DNA from: Strigamia acuminata
Taxonomy: Eukaryota > Arthropoda > Chilopoda > Geophilomorpha > Linotaeniidae
Length of the DNA stretch: 64,000 bases
Direction: 5' to 3'
NCBI GenBank assembly: GCA_949358305.1
Contig: OX442315.1
Location: forward strand, 13,542,427-13,606,426
In this document: positions 17,490 through 27,712 of the stretch, in pieces
How the letters are laid out: every line of letters starts with the position of its first letter
Numbering within the stretch: position 1 is the first letter of the stretch
Made by a program: the position numbers and the translations under genes
The notes under the pieces: generated by a model
Told to the model about the DNA's origin: nothing
The model's database searches: none
Seen by the model: the letters and a program-made list of their open reading frames with translations, nothing else

Positions 17490-18507
17490 TGTTGTGACCC
17501 GACTGGACCGGGGTCAACGAAGAGTTTCTCTCGTGACCTCGTTTCGGGTGTAAGGGGAGCCGCAAGCGCGTCTCCCTTCCCTCAGTGCATTGACATCTAG
17601 TCAATGGACAGGCGTCTGCCCTGAGGGAGTGGGGATGGCTCGTCCACCCCACCATTGGGTGATTCCGGTCACCTGTCAACCCCGCTTTGTGCAAAGGAAT
17701 GTGCCTTGCACTGAGCGGGCAGAACCAACACAACCATCAAACGAGAAACACACGTAAAACCCGTCGTCCTACAAGATCAGGCCCAAGTAAATATACTGGG
17801 ATTGACCAAGGACAAAGGACAATTTACCGTGAGTACGTTTGGTCAGTGTCAAACTCCGCAGAGTAACCTGCGAGATAAGATTACCACACTATTTTAGCAC
17901 ACCAGCTAGAAATAGTAAAAACCACTCCAGTTTAGCGAGTTGTGCAGACAAACGGTCGCACAAGCCTAAACTGCAGTAAAACCACGACGAGCGTTCCCGC
18001 CGCTGTGTGACCGCCGGGAGCCAGAAGAGTCCGCCGCTGTGTGATCGCCGGACACCACACAAAAACCTAGACAACAGACCGAAGTAAGCCTTTTAACTAA
18101 GCATTCACTCGCGCCCGACCAGCGTGAGCCCGAAGGACCAGCCAGAGACGAGCCGAGGACGCCATATTGCCACGCCGGCCCAAGACGACATCACGTTGCT
18201 ACAACGAGGACGCCATCTTGGACACGCACGAGACAACAGACGACCTCGCCGATTCCAGCCAGCTTTCATCTTACCTTTGCCTTTCCATTTCCCATCACCC
18301 ATTCCGATTTACATTTTACTTACCCTTTATAGATATATATATAAGATATATCTGTACATTGCCCCGCAGAATAAATCTATATTATATTTTACCTTTTATA
18401 TCTGTGTAATCATTTCTTTGGGTAAACCGCTTGAGCAAAGCGGTAGTGAGTTAGTCGAATTAAGTAATCAACCCACGAGTTAGCGACGGTTAGAGTTGAG
18501 CGCGACA
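17490..18507 (+). repeat. 3' LTR of element A (1018 bp)
   Basis: Starts TGTTGTGACC and ends GCGCGACA. Similar to B's 1017-bp 5' LTR, with scattered substitutions and small indels. It contains a twice-repeated CCGCCGCTGTGTGA segment near 18000-18050 and two GACGCCAT(A/C)TTG motifs (18159-18169 and 18209-18220). Confidence 0.92.
18338..18375 (+). promoter_or_regulatory. TATA box and poly(A) signal in the A/B-type LTR
   Basis: TATATAAG (18338-18345) is followed about 25 bp later by AATAAA (18370-18375). This suggests a U3 of about 870 bp and a short R-U5 of about 140 bp. In B's 3' LTR the sequence breaks just downstream of the TATA box, so its poly(A) signal is missing there. Confidence 0.6.
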
Positions 18508-19376
18508 AATGTACAGATATATCTTATATATATATATGAAAGGTAGGTAAAAGGTAAATCGGAATGGGTGAAGGGAAATGGAAAGGTAAAGGTATGATGA
18601 AAGCTGGCTGGAACCGGCGAGGTCGTCTGTTGTTTCGTTCGCGTCCAAGATGGCGTCGTCGTTGTGGCAACGCGATGTCGTCTTGGGCCGGCGTGGCAAT
18701 ATGGCGTCCTCGGCTCGTCTCTGGCTGGTCCTTCGGGCTCACGCTGGTCGGGCGCGAGTGAATGCTTAGTTAAAAGGCTTACTTCGGTCTGTTGTCTAGG
18801 TTTTTGTGTGGTGTCCGGCGATCACACAGCGGCGGACTCTTCTGGCTCCCGGCGATCACACAGCGGCGGGAACGCTCGTCGTGGTTTAACTGCAGTTTAG
18901 GCTTGTGCGACCGTTTGTCTGCACAACTCGCTAAACTGGAGTGGTTTTTACTATTTCTAGCTGGTGTGCTAAAATAGTGTGGTAATCTTATCTCGCAGGT
19001 TACTCTGCGGAGTTTGACACTGACCAAACGTACTCACGGTAAATTGTCCTTTGTCCTTGGTCAATCCCAGTATATTTTACTTGGGCCTGATCTTGTAGGA
19101 CGACGGGTTTACGTGTGTTTCTCGTTTGATGGTTGTGTTGGTTCTGCCCGCTCAGTGCAAGGCACATTCCTTTGCACAAAGCGAGGTTGACAGGTGACCG
19201 GAATCACCCAATGGTGGGGTGGACGAGCCATCCCCACTCCCTCAGGGCAGACGCCTGTCCATTGACTAGATGTCAATGCACTGAGGGAAGGGAGACGCGC
19301 TTGCGGCTCCCCTTACACCCGAAACGAGGTCACGAGAGAAACTCTTCGTTGACCCCGGTCCAGTCGGGTCACAACA
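18508..19376 (-). repeat. 3' LTR of element B, truncated (869 bp)
   Basis: Matches 30989-31857 base for base in the parts compared. It stops at AATGTACAG next to the terminal GACA of element A's LTR. The lost piece is the R-U5 end with the poly(A) signal. Confidence 0.92.
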
Positions 19377-19387
19377 CTTCCCCCTCC
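19377..19387 (-). other. Polypurine tract of element B
   Basis: The minus strand reads GGAGGGGGAAG just before the 3' LTR, identical to element A. Confidence 0.85.
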
Positions 19388-19412
19388 GAGCTCAGACCGT
19401 GGGGCTGAGCGA

Positions 19413-22178
19413 TCACTTCTTTCCTGGGGGACCCGACACTGAGTCCGTCACCTGGGCGTAACTCACTCCAGGGACAGGCGGTTGAGTGCCGGGTGGCGCG
19501 GGTAGATCGCCTACTAACGCCGAGGACCGATCTCGGGGGTCCTCATGCTCCGTAATGAAGCATAATGCATGGCCGTCAACTGGCTCATGCGGGGCACGCG
19601 TCCTCTCGTGTAACCAAACGCTCGGGATGTAGGCGGAGAAGCCGGTGTTCGTATGCCGGATGGCATTGGCTTCCGCTGGCGTCACTGGCACACGGTGGGC
19701 TCTCAGCAACCTCTGGTGGAAGATGAGGTCTCTAGTCTTCCGGATCTGGTTGTGAAGCCAGATGAAGACTGATTTGCCTTTATCCCGTTGTGCGAGGATA
19801 AACCTCCTGGTCGCCGTTGTCATCGAAAGATGGGGAAACTCTTCGATGATTCGCCCGTAATAGTCTGGTGGAGGCGGTGCCGGCTTCGGCTTCTGGGTGG
19901 CCGCGGGAATCACGGCTTGCGTCGTTGTCGCCGCTCGGGCCGGTGGGGTCCCGGGCGGTGTCGGCTTCGTTTGCTCGACGGACCTGACGGGTGGCGTTCG
20001 GCACAGTAAGCGCTTTGGCTTACCCGCCACTTCGAACAGGGCGGGTCCTTGCGGGGATATCTCCGCAGGCATCGGTGGCGGAATCGGAACTCCGCTCGTC
20101 GGCGAGATCACCATTTCTACATCCTCTGCCGATTCTTCCGTCTGGATGGTCAAGGCGCGCAGTTGTTGGGTAGGCGCCGCTGTCCAGGTGGCGGAGGTAT
20201 AGCGAAACGCCGTGCTTCGCAACTTGTACCCCTCAAATTCGGGGTTTACCACATCCCTGGTTAGCTCGTACCGAGTCAACACAGGGTCGGGCAGAATGGA
20301 GCTCCACTCTGCGAGGAGTGCACGGGGAACCTGTACACCCTCTCTGTCCACGACAGACCATGCGGCCATCGCCTGACGCCCTTCTCCGAAGAGTGCTGGG
20401 GTTAGCAGCTGCATCATGACCTTGGTCAATGATAGCTGTAGGCTGCGACGATTCACTGGATTCGATCGCTCCGAATCCGCAGTGAAGGCACACGAGAGCT
20501 TACTCATCATCGCCGTTGCCCATTCGATGAAATATCGCTGGGCCTGATCCACACCTCGCAAGGCGGGTGCGGAGACTCTTGGGTCTTCCATCACGAAGCG
20601 GAACGCTGAGAGCTCGGAGATAGTCGGGTTGGCGGCTTCTCTCGCGAGTCGCGCTTCTTCGTCTCGCCTCTCGAAAAACAGGGCCGAGGAACCGGGTCGG
20701 GGTTGGCTCGGCCTGTAAATGCCGGTCAAATTGGCTCGACATTCCTGCGCAATGCTCTGTCCAACGGGGAGAGGGACTGAGCGGTCGGTGTGCAAATCCG
20801 GCGGATCGCTCGAATTTAACAACGACGGCGGCGGCAGGTTCGGAGGCGGCTGCGTCTTGGTCGGCAGCGTTGGCGTCGGCAGCGGTGGTGTTGGCTGCGT
20901 CGGCGGTGGTGGCGTCTCCGTCGTCTGCACCCCAGTCATTGCGACTTGGGGCGCCGGGAGATGTTGTCCGGAGCCCGAAGGCTGCACGATGGCGGTTGGC
21001 ATGCCATCGGGTCGTGGTCGCGAATTTATGTAGTCTGCGAGCCACCTTGCCACCTCGTGTGGGGTCACCTTCCCGTCGGTGACAACACCCATCTTCCTGG
21101 CGTGTTTCATCGCGGGATCGAAACGTGTCAGTTTCGTCCGCTTCATCTGAGTCAGAATCTCGCGAAGGTCCCGCGTATCTGCCGCTGGGACGCTTCGCTC
21201 ACCTGACTGGCTACCACTTCGTCGACCCGCTCTCTTGGAGACGTAGGCGGGTTCGGGGATGGGACGGCCCCGAGCTTCGCACCTCGCGAAGTATCGCTCT
21301 TTGCGATCTTTTTTCCGCTGCTCGCGATGAGTCAGCGGACGTCTAGAAGTGCTGGGACGAGAGACTCGCTCTTCGTCACCAGACATCCAAACCTCCTTGT
21401 ACTCCTTACCGTCTTTAATCTGACGGTTTACGAAAATTCGCGGTCGGGAATACTGCGAAGGGTCACGCACCGTACTAGTGGATGGCCCAGCTTCGTTGCC
21501 TTCAGTCGTGTTTTGAGCGACACGCTGCTTCTTGGTTGTCGCTGGGGAACGCGACTGGCTGTCCCCGGCGCCTTTGGAGCGCTTGCGCTTCCGCGGGTAG
21601 CTGCTCTTGGGCCCCAAAATCCCCAGGTAGTGGAGCTGCCACATCTCGGCTTGGGATGTTAAAATTCCCATCCGAGGTCTCCACTGGGGCGTACTCTCTC
21701 CCAATCGCAGCCTCTCAAACCACAGATGAATATCATCCGCGGTCATCCCCTCGTTTTGGAGGATGCGCTCGGCCACTGCCGTAGCGGTATCCACCAGCTG
21801 TTGTCTATAATGCTGATAGATGGCCTCACGGGCCTCTTCTGTCTCGGCTGCTCGCCACGCATGCAGCACGTGTTCCTCCGCCGGGTTGCCAGTGTACTGA
21901 CTTGACAATCCGGGGTGGAAAATTGGCGATTTCGGGTCATCGTCACGAGCTAACTCTGTGGCGATGCCTTCGCGCATTCCCTCCGGGAACGTATCCAGGA
22001 GCGTGCAGTCTCGTACCCAACGTCGGGCGATGCATCGGGAATGTAGTATTCGCAGGCGCCAAGGGTCGGCGTCTTCGCCGAAACATCGTCGGTAAAAATC
22101 GGGCAGCGCGCCTCGAAATATCCCGCCACGAGTGATGCAAGCGGGGTCTAATGGTCCCCATGTTCTACGTAATGCCAT
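19413..22178 (-). CDS. Element B third gene (env position), exon 2, 921 codons
   Basis: Same length and layout as in element A, with about a dozen amino-acid differences (for example Ile/Val, Cys/Tyr and Ser/Pro changes) and no indel or stop. Two independently inserted copies have thus both kept a 921-codon frame, which argues that the protein is needed. The acceptor AG lies at 22180-22179 and the in-frame ATG starts the exon. The predicted product is proline- and arginine-rich with a conserved C-terminal block, without Env features. With exon 1 it would be 951 residues. Function unknown. Confidence 0.78.
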   Translation of the reverse strand: MALRRTWGPLDPACITRGGIFRGALPDFYRRCFGEDADPWRLRILHSRCIARRWVRDCTLLDTFPEGMREGIATELARDDDPKSPIFHPGLSSQYTGNPAEEHVLHAWRAAETEEAREAIYQHYRQQLVDTATAVAERILQNEGMTADDIHLWFERLRLGESTPQWRPRMGILTSQAEMWQLHYLGILGPKSSYPRKRKRSKGAGDSQSRSPATTKKQRVAQNTTEGNEAGPSTSTVRDPSQYSRPRIFVNRQIKDGKEYKEVWMSGDEERVSRPSTSRRPLTHREQRKKDRKERYFARCEARGRPIPEPAYVSKRAGRRSGSQSGERSVPAADTRDLREILTQMKRTKLTRFDPAMKHARKMGVVTDGKVTPHEVARWLADYINSRPRPDGMPTAIVQPSGSGQHLPAPQVAMTGVQTTETPPPPTQPTPPLPTPTLPTKTQPPPNLPPPSLLNSSDPPDLHTDRSVPLPVGQSIAQECRANLTGIYRPSQPRPGSSALFFERRDEEARLAREAANPTISELSAFRFVMEDPRVSAPALRGVDQAQRYFIEWATAMMSKLSCAFTADSERSNPVNRRSLQLSLTKVMMQLLTPALFGEGRQAMAAWSVVDREGVQVPRALLAEWSSILPDPVLTRYELTRDVVNPEFEGYKLRSTAFRYTSATWTAAPTQQLRALTIQTEESAEDVEMVISPTSGVPIPPPMPAEISPQGPALFEVAGKPKRLLCRTPPVRSVEQTKPTPPGTPPARAATTTQAVIPAATQKPKPAPPPPDYYGRIIEEFPHLSMTTATRRFILAQRDKGKSVFIWLHNQIRKTRDLIFHQRLLRAHRVPVTPAEANAIRHTNTGFSAYIPSVWLHERTRAPHEPVDGHALCFITEHEDPRDRSSALVGDLPAPPGTQPPVPGVSYAQVTDSVSGPPGKK

Positions 22179-23024
22179 CTGGAAGGGTGGAGAAATAAAC
22201 GATTAATAAAAAGTTAATATTAAATACGTAGATAAATGGTTGGTTTCGAGGGACGTTGCCAGTACGTGCAGCCGTCCGTCGAGACCGATTCCTGTCTATC
22301 GGTGCAAACGTAGGACGAATTGTCCCTCGTCGGATAGAAAAAGAGAAGTCATCACGTGAAAAATCTGTCTCATGTCCAAAACGCACAGCGAGACGGAATC
22401 GAGCCTTTAATCTGGATTCTTATCATCAGATTTTACTTCAAATTAATTCTAACATTAATTAGAACATTACTAATAATTAAATTAATAATTATCAGTCATT
22501 CGTAAAAAGAATTCGTCGGGTGTAAATTATTACTAAAATCGCACAATAAATGTGCTTGTCGAAATGTTATTAAATAAATAAACCTAATAAAGAATTATTC
22601 CGAAGTCGGACTTTGTCTAATTTTTAAAAAAGTTAAAGTCAAATTAAATTTATCCAACACACCGAAAAATTCATCGTACGAATGTTAAGTTGCATCAATT
22701 TGATGCGTCAAATTACTTGTGGAGAAAAAATATTCTTTTACAGAATATTCTCCCCTTGTCATAAAATTATCTATGGCTCGAGCCCATTGTCTCGCTCGTG
22801 ACTCAAGTCATGAGGAATTTTCGAGACGCGAGGCGACGTGAAGTCTGCGCTCGCACCTCGAAAACAAATTAACAAGGAAAAAAAATACGATCGTGTGAGC
22901 GATCGCGGTTAATAATTAATTATACGCTATTTCGAGTGCAAAGCACTCATGTCAGGTATTAGTCAACAAAATTTCTTCTTCAGCAGCACGGAACTAGTTC
23001 TCATGTGCCGATGCCGACTTCTAC

Positions 23025-23114
23025 CTGATCGGGCTGGACTTGGTTTACATCGCGGTCCCAGTTTTCCTCGTCCTCGTGCTCGATGGCCAGCACGTCGTTC
23101 TCTTCCTCGTCCAT
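23025..23114 (-). CDS. Element B third gene, exon 1 (30 codons)
   Basis: Mirror copy of the exon in A: ATG at 23114-23112, MDEE start, donor CAG|GTAGAAGT, phase 0, 846-nt intron (23024-22179) to the acceptor. Splicing is inferred from sites and from the equivalent exon in element C. Confidence 0.68.
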
Positions 23115-23284
23115 GGCGAGGAGCGCGCACAAAAATCTCAATCACGATTTAAAAAGGATGATAAAACTATCTCAAAAACTCGGTGAAAAACTCGGTAAAA
23201 CGTTAAAAACGAGGATCACGCACGAATGCAGCGATCAGCTGTGAAAAGCGGAAGTCTGTGTGAACACGAGGTAATCGCGATGGA

Positions 23285-23449
23285 TTCTGGGTAATATACT
23301 CCAGAACCCGGGTGTTTGAGACTAGTGCGCACCTACCCGTGCGCATGTTACGCTACGGGTCTCCTTTGTTCTCACTCCCGTGCGCGATTGCTGCTACGGG
23401 GTCTTTTGCACGCGGTATCCGACCCGTGCCGATAATTTTGCTACGGGTC
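23285..23449 (-). other. Array of stem-loops after pol in element B
   Basis: Counterpart of the hairpin array in A at the same distance from the pol stop. Three CCCGTAGC...GCACGGG units are followed by a TTCTGG/CCAGAA hairpin. All stems keep their pairing. Confidence 0.62.
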
Positions 23450-23590
23450 CCGCGTTTCCACGCCATCTCGTGACGCGAATTCGACCGATATCCGCTTTGT
23501 TGGACTTAGCGAAATTTTCTGCGACGTGATGGCTTGCACTATCGGTCGATTACATTTATTTTTAGTGCCGCCATCGACTCGTAATTTATT

Positions 23591-26500
23591 TTACTTCTTT
23601 CCTACGACCTTTCCGCCTTTTATGAACGGATTATCTCTTTTTGGTCGCAGGTTACGGATCGAGGCAGGTACGATATTTTTTGTTGTTTTTTGTGTCTGTA
23701 CCTCCTCATTATTGTTTTCTTTTTTATCCGTGTTTTTTGTGTTTGTTTCAGGAGTTTCTCCTGTTTCCCCCCCGACCAAAATTGGATCCGGAACGGATTC
23801 AACGATCTCGTTGACCGGAGGTGAAGGGGCGTCGAAATACTCCTCGTTGTCACTTGGCGGTGCTTTTTCCGACTCGCCAGCGAACATATCGACGATTTGG
23901 CCGTCAGTTTTAGACTTGACTTGGCCTTTGGCCCACATTTCTTGCGGGAATTCTGGAATGTACGGAGTTAACTCTCGTACTTGTATCGACTTATGCTCGG
24001 TGTTGTCCTCGAGCTTGCGTAATTTATACGCGTTACCGCCATGCTTGCCGATGATCACATACGGACCATCTCTCTTGTCGGCCAAGCTGGCGGTGATTCC
24101 TCTCGCTGCATTTGAGAGGATGTGTGTGTCCTTCCACACTAAATCATTGTTCTCGAAATTCACAAATTTTCCACCGCTTTTATCTTGTAAAATGCGGTCG
24201 CGCATGTTAAAAATGTGCGCCATCATATGTTTGTATGTGCTCGAAATTGTTTGCTCCAATTTATATACATACTCATGTGGTTTCTCTGGGTCCACCACAT
24301 TTACCGACTCTGCCACTCGTGGGTCCCAAGGCACTCGTAGCTCTCGGGCGAAGTTGAGGTAGGCCGGAGAAAAATCTCTCGTCCTCGAGACTGTTGTTCG
24401 TATGCTGAACGCGATCTCCCTCAAGTATTCATCCCACCTATTGTGGATGTCAGTGAATATGCTTAGTGCATATTTAATGTCCCTGTTGAGTCGCTCAACG
24501 GGATTTGTTCTGGGATTGTAGGTCGAAGTATGTGACGCCACAATCCCGAATTTCTCACAAAACTTACCCCAAATTTTCGAGATAAATTGGGGTCCGTTAT
24601 CGGATATAATTTTACGTGGAAATCCGTAACGTAACGCCACGTCGTAGATACATTCAACGATTTTCTCTGCTGAAGGTCTAGCGACGGCGTACAACTCGGG
24701 CCAACGAGTTGCCACGTCCATTATAACGATAATGTACGCATTTTTATTTCCCGTAACGGGTTTTGGGCCCATCACATCGACACTTAAACAATCAAAAGGC
24801 GCGTAAGGCCCTAAGAAAATAGTTTCGAATGGTGATTTACTCCTCGGCTTGCACGCTTGACATCGCTGACATTGGTGGACAAAAAGAGCAATATCTTTTT
24901 TCATCCCTGTCCAGTGAAAAAGCTGTGTAGCACGATAGAGTGTTCTGCTTACTCCCGCATGGCTCGCAAGCGGGTGCCCGTGTAACAACCACAGCACGCG
25001 ACCGATTAAGGAAGCAGGTATTACTACCTTTACTGCGGTGTCCGATTCACTCAAGTCATCTTGGTGATTTGGGTGATGTTTCACTAAAAGGCCGTCATCC
25101 AATAGGTAATCTATGGATTCGTGTGCATAACGACGCTTCTGCCTTCTGGTTAGATTGGGCGGATATTTTCCTGTCAGTACGAATCTAGCTCTGTCCTGAC
25201 ATTTCTTGTCTAATTTTTGTTGCACAATTATTTCCTCCCTTGTCGGGGGACTGCTTTGCATCTGCTCGCCGACATGAGCGTGGAAGGCGCTTAGAAGCGG
25301 GTCATTTATTCTCCGCTCTAGCTTAAATTCCTTCCTTGCATTTGGGTAATTGTCAGCAGCTGGTTGGTATAACCGCGTCCAAAATCCACAGAATTTTACA
25401 TCTGCCGGAGACGCGGTGGGAATTTCATTCATCTTCCTTAAATCCCAACGGTGACAACTCGTAGGGCAATAAATGATGCGGGAGTCATCCTCGCCATCAT
25501 CGTCAGCGTCGATTGGATCTGACACTGGTGCCCGTGACAGAGCGTCAGCCACGACGTTATATTTGCCGGGCTTGTATTGAATGGTCAAGTCGCATGCCAT
25601 CAGTTCTAACTGCCATCTGGCTAGTCGACCGGCTGGCTCTTTTAATTTCATCAGCCATTGTAACGCTTGATGATCTGTGTGGACCACAAATTTGGTATAT
25701 TCGAGATAATCTCTGAATTTCCTTATGGCCCACACAACGGCCAAACACTCCAACTCGGTGGCATTGTAATTCTTTTCAGCGCCTTGGAGTTTGCGACTTA
25801 TAAACATGCACGGCAGGTCTTGTTCGACTCCGTCGCGCACGTGTGTTTGGAGCAACGCCGCTCCTAACCCAACTCTGCTGGCGTCCGTGTGTAATATGAA
25901 CGGCCGGTTTAAGTCGGGTAGAGGCATTACGCCGACTTCCGTCAGCATCCTCTTTATTGCATTAAATGCGATGTTGCACTCATTTGACCATACAAATTCG
26001 TTTTCATTCTTCAGGAGGTCGGTAACTGGGGCTGCCACTTCAGCTAGACCCGGTAGCAACCTGCCGAAGAAGTTTATCATTCCCATAAACCGTTGGACAC
26101 CTTTAACGTCCTCGGGTGGTGGGAAACGATTAATCGCATCGATTTTTTCGGGGCCAATAGCTAAACCATTGACTCCAATGCGATAACCCAGGAAGGCAAG
26201 CTCCTTTCGACAGAACTTGCTTTTGCCCGGATGCACGTGTAACCCAGCTTTTGCCAGCCGGGTGAGCACTTGGTCGATGTGCTCAATGTGCTCTTCGAAT
26301 GTTTTAGAGGCAATAACTATGTCATCTAGGTATGCCCACACAAACTGATGCAGGATATCACCCAATACGCTTTCGATTAGTCTCTGAAAGGTACTGGGAG
26401 CATTCACTAAACCAAATGGCATGACGTTGAACATCAACCGTCCAATTGGCGAGTAAAATGCTGTTTTTAACTTATCCTCTGGCCTCATCTCAACTTGCCA

Positions 26501-27712
26501 GTATCCCTTCGACAGATCCATCGTCGTAACCCAAGAAAAGGGGCTAAGCTCTCTCAAAATGGATTCGATAGACGGCATCTGTATGGGATCTATTTCTGTC
26601 ACCGCGTTTAATGGGCGGTAATCAATGCATAGGCGTGGGTCCGAGCCCGGGCGCATCACGAGCACAACTCGCGTCGCGTATTCTCCCTGGGCCTCGGAGA
26701 CAATGCCACTGTCTAGCATTTCTTGGCACATTTTTTGCACTATTTCACGTTTTTGCGGGTTCATTCCCTTATACGCAACTCGTATAGGTTTATTATCCGT
26801 CAATTTAATTTCGTGAATAGCCCTATTCGTTCGGCCCGGTTTTTTCGACAGGATCCCCTCATATTTAAGTAGGACCCTTCGTAGGGCTGCCGCTTCGTTT
26901 AATTCTAAAGCGGCGTCGGCGACAAGCGTTTCCACTACATTGTCCCGTTGCAATTCTGTTACGAATGCTTTAAAATCGTAATCTTGAACGAATTTCTTTA
27001 GGCCTTTCTCCCACTGTGTCTTGTCGGCCGCTTCTTTTACAAGAGCTGGTGGCACGACAATTGCGGGTCTTTCCTTATCATTTCTGATATAATTCCAAGA
27101 TTTCGTTATTGGATTGGGTTGTATTTCCATTGACGCCATGAGGTCTAAGCCCAACAGAAAAATTCTGTCGCATGTGGGCAGGACCAGGAAAGGGTGCTGT
27201 TCTACTCCTCCGAGCCACTCCATGGTCAATAATATAACTCCTTTTGGACGCGCCATTCCGTTGGCGGTTTTTAGACGTATATTTTTATTAACGCCTTTTA
27301 TCTTATCGGTGAGACCCAATGATGCTACTATGTCTTCGGAAACGAACGAGCGATCTGCTCCCGAGTCTAGTAGTCCCATAATTTTTTCACGTTCTATTGT
27401 CATGGGCAACATACATAGGCGGTTGGTGTATTCGACCGCCACGTTGCACATGAAAACACGAAATTCTTCTGTGTCTTCGACTACTTGAGGTAATTCTTCA
27501 AGCAGTAGGTTCGGTTCTTCCGCCTCAGCCTCAGCGTTTGCGGTAATTACCTGCAAAGCGTTGTTGGCCCTGTCTTGAATTTGGGCGTTAGCTATGTCAC
27601 TACCCATTTCTTTGACTGGTGGCGGCTTATCGAACCCTTTGTTAAACCCCTTTTTCTTCATGAATGGCGCAGACGGTCGAGAAGTTATTTCTTCGCCGCC
27701 TGCGCTGACTCG
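23591..27712 (-). CDS. pol: Element B Pol polyprotein (protease-RT-RNase H-integrase)
   Basis: Intact Pol. Residues counted from ATG 27661: protease LLDSGADRSF near 99, RT YLDD near 444, RNase H HTDASRVGLG near 585, integrase zinc-binding region (HGHPLASH ... CQRCQACK) near 890-935. Integrase catalytic residues lie in LSVDVMGP, SDNGPQF and NPVERLNRD near 958, 1019 and 1054. The frame is open upstream of the ATG through the gag stop to two slippery sites, so expression as Gag-Pol by -1 frameshift is likely. A separate start at 27661 cannot be excluded. The C-terminal tail is acidic and Lys/Thr-rich without a chromodomain. Confidence 0.94.
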   Translation of the reverse strand, partial: RVSAGGEEITSRPSAPFMKKKGFNKGFDKPPPVKEMGSDIANAQIQDRANNALQVITANAEAEAEEPNLLLEELPQVVEDTEEFRVFMCNVAVEYTNRLCMLPMTIEREKIMGLLDSGADRSFVSEDIVASLGLTDKIKGVNKNIRLKTANGMARPKGVILLTMEWLGGVEQHPFLVLPTCDRIFLLGLDLMASMEIQPNPITKSWNYIRNDKERPAIVVPPALVKEAADKTQWEKGLKKFVQDYDFKAFVTELQRDNVVETLVADAALELNEAAALRRVLLKYEGILSKKPGRTNRAIHEIKLTDNKPIRVAYKGMNPQKREIVQKMCQEMLDSGIVSEAQGEYATRVVLVMRPGSDPRLCIDYRPLNAVTEIDPIQMPSIESILRELSPFSWVTTMDLSKGYWQVEMRPEDKLKTAFYSPIGRLMFNVMPFGLVNAPSTFQRLIESVLGDILHQFVWAYLDDIVIASKTFEEHIEHIDQVLTRLAKAGLHVHPGKSKFCRKELAFLGYRIGVNGLAIGPEKIDAINRFPPPEDVKGVQRFMGMINFFGRLLPGLAEVAAPVTDLLKNENEFVWSNECNIAFNAIKRMLTEVGVMPLPDLNRPFILHTDASRVGLGAALLQTHVRDGVEQDLPCMFISRKLQGAEKNYNATELECLAVVWAIRKFRDYLEYTKFVVHTDHQALQWLMKLKEPAGRLARWQLELMACDLTIQYKPGKYNVVADALSRAPVSDPIDADDDGEDDSRIIYCPTSCHRWDLRKMNEIPTASPADVKFCGFWTRLYQPAADNYPNARKEFKLERRINDPLLSAFHAHVGEQMQSSPPTREEIIVQQKLDKKCQDRARFVLTGKYPPNLTRRQKRRYAHESIDYLLDDGLLVKHHPNHQDDLSESDTAVKVVIPASLIGRVLWLLHGHPLASHAGVSRTLYRATQLFHWTGMKKDIALFVHQCQRCQACKPRSKSPFETIFLGPYAPFDCLSVDVMGPKPVTGNKNAYIIVIMDVATRWPELYAVARPSAEKIVECIYDVALRYGFPRKIISDNGPQFISKIWGKFCEKFGIVASHTSTYNPRTNPVERLNRDIKYALSIFTDIHNRWDEYLREIAFSIRTTVSRTRDFSPAYLNFARELRVPWDPRVAESVNVVDPEKPHEYVYKLEQTISSTYKHMMAHIFNMRDRILQDKSGGKFVNFENNDLVWKDTHILSNAARGITASLADKRDGPYVIIGKHGGNAYKLRKLEDNTEHKSIQVRELTPYIPEFPQEMWAKGQVKSKTDGQIVDMFAGESEKAPPSDNEEYFDAPSPPVNEIVESVPDPILVGGETGETPETNTKNTDKKENNNEEVQTQKTTKNIVPASIRNLRPKRDNPFIKGGKVVGKK

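Larger units (their letters stand above)
1..18507 (+). mobile_element. Ty3/gypsy element A (left part outside window), interrupted by element C
   Basis: Plus-strand LTR retrotransposon of the same family as element B. In the window it supplies the end of pol (1-405 and 12748-13274), a hairpin-rich spacer, the two-exon third gene, a polypurine tract and a complete 3' LTR (17490-18507). Gag, most of pol and the 5' LTR lie left of position 1. Element C sits in its pol with a 4-bp duplication. Its 3' LTR end abuts B's 3' LTR, which lacks exactly its outer 148 bp, so A probably inserted into that LTR. It differs from B at scattered sites, so it is a separate insertion. Confidence 0.9.

Noticed and set aside
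12748..24113. The A/B inverted repeat as a sequencing or assembly palindrome
   Set aside because: The arms differ at scattered sites, including about a dozen amino-acid changes in the third gene, and the turn-around lies at an LTR end with a defined 148-bp loss. This fits two separate insertions.
23526..24362. 278-codon plus-strand ORF
   Set aside because: It is antisense to the Pol C-terminus of element B, low in complexity, and mirrors the same shadow at 13339-12713.
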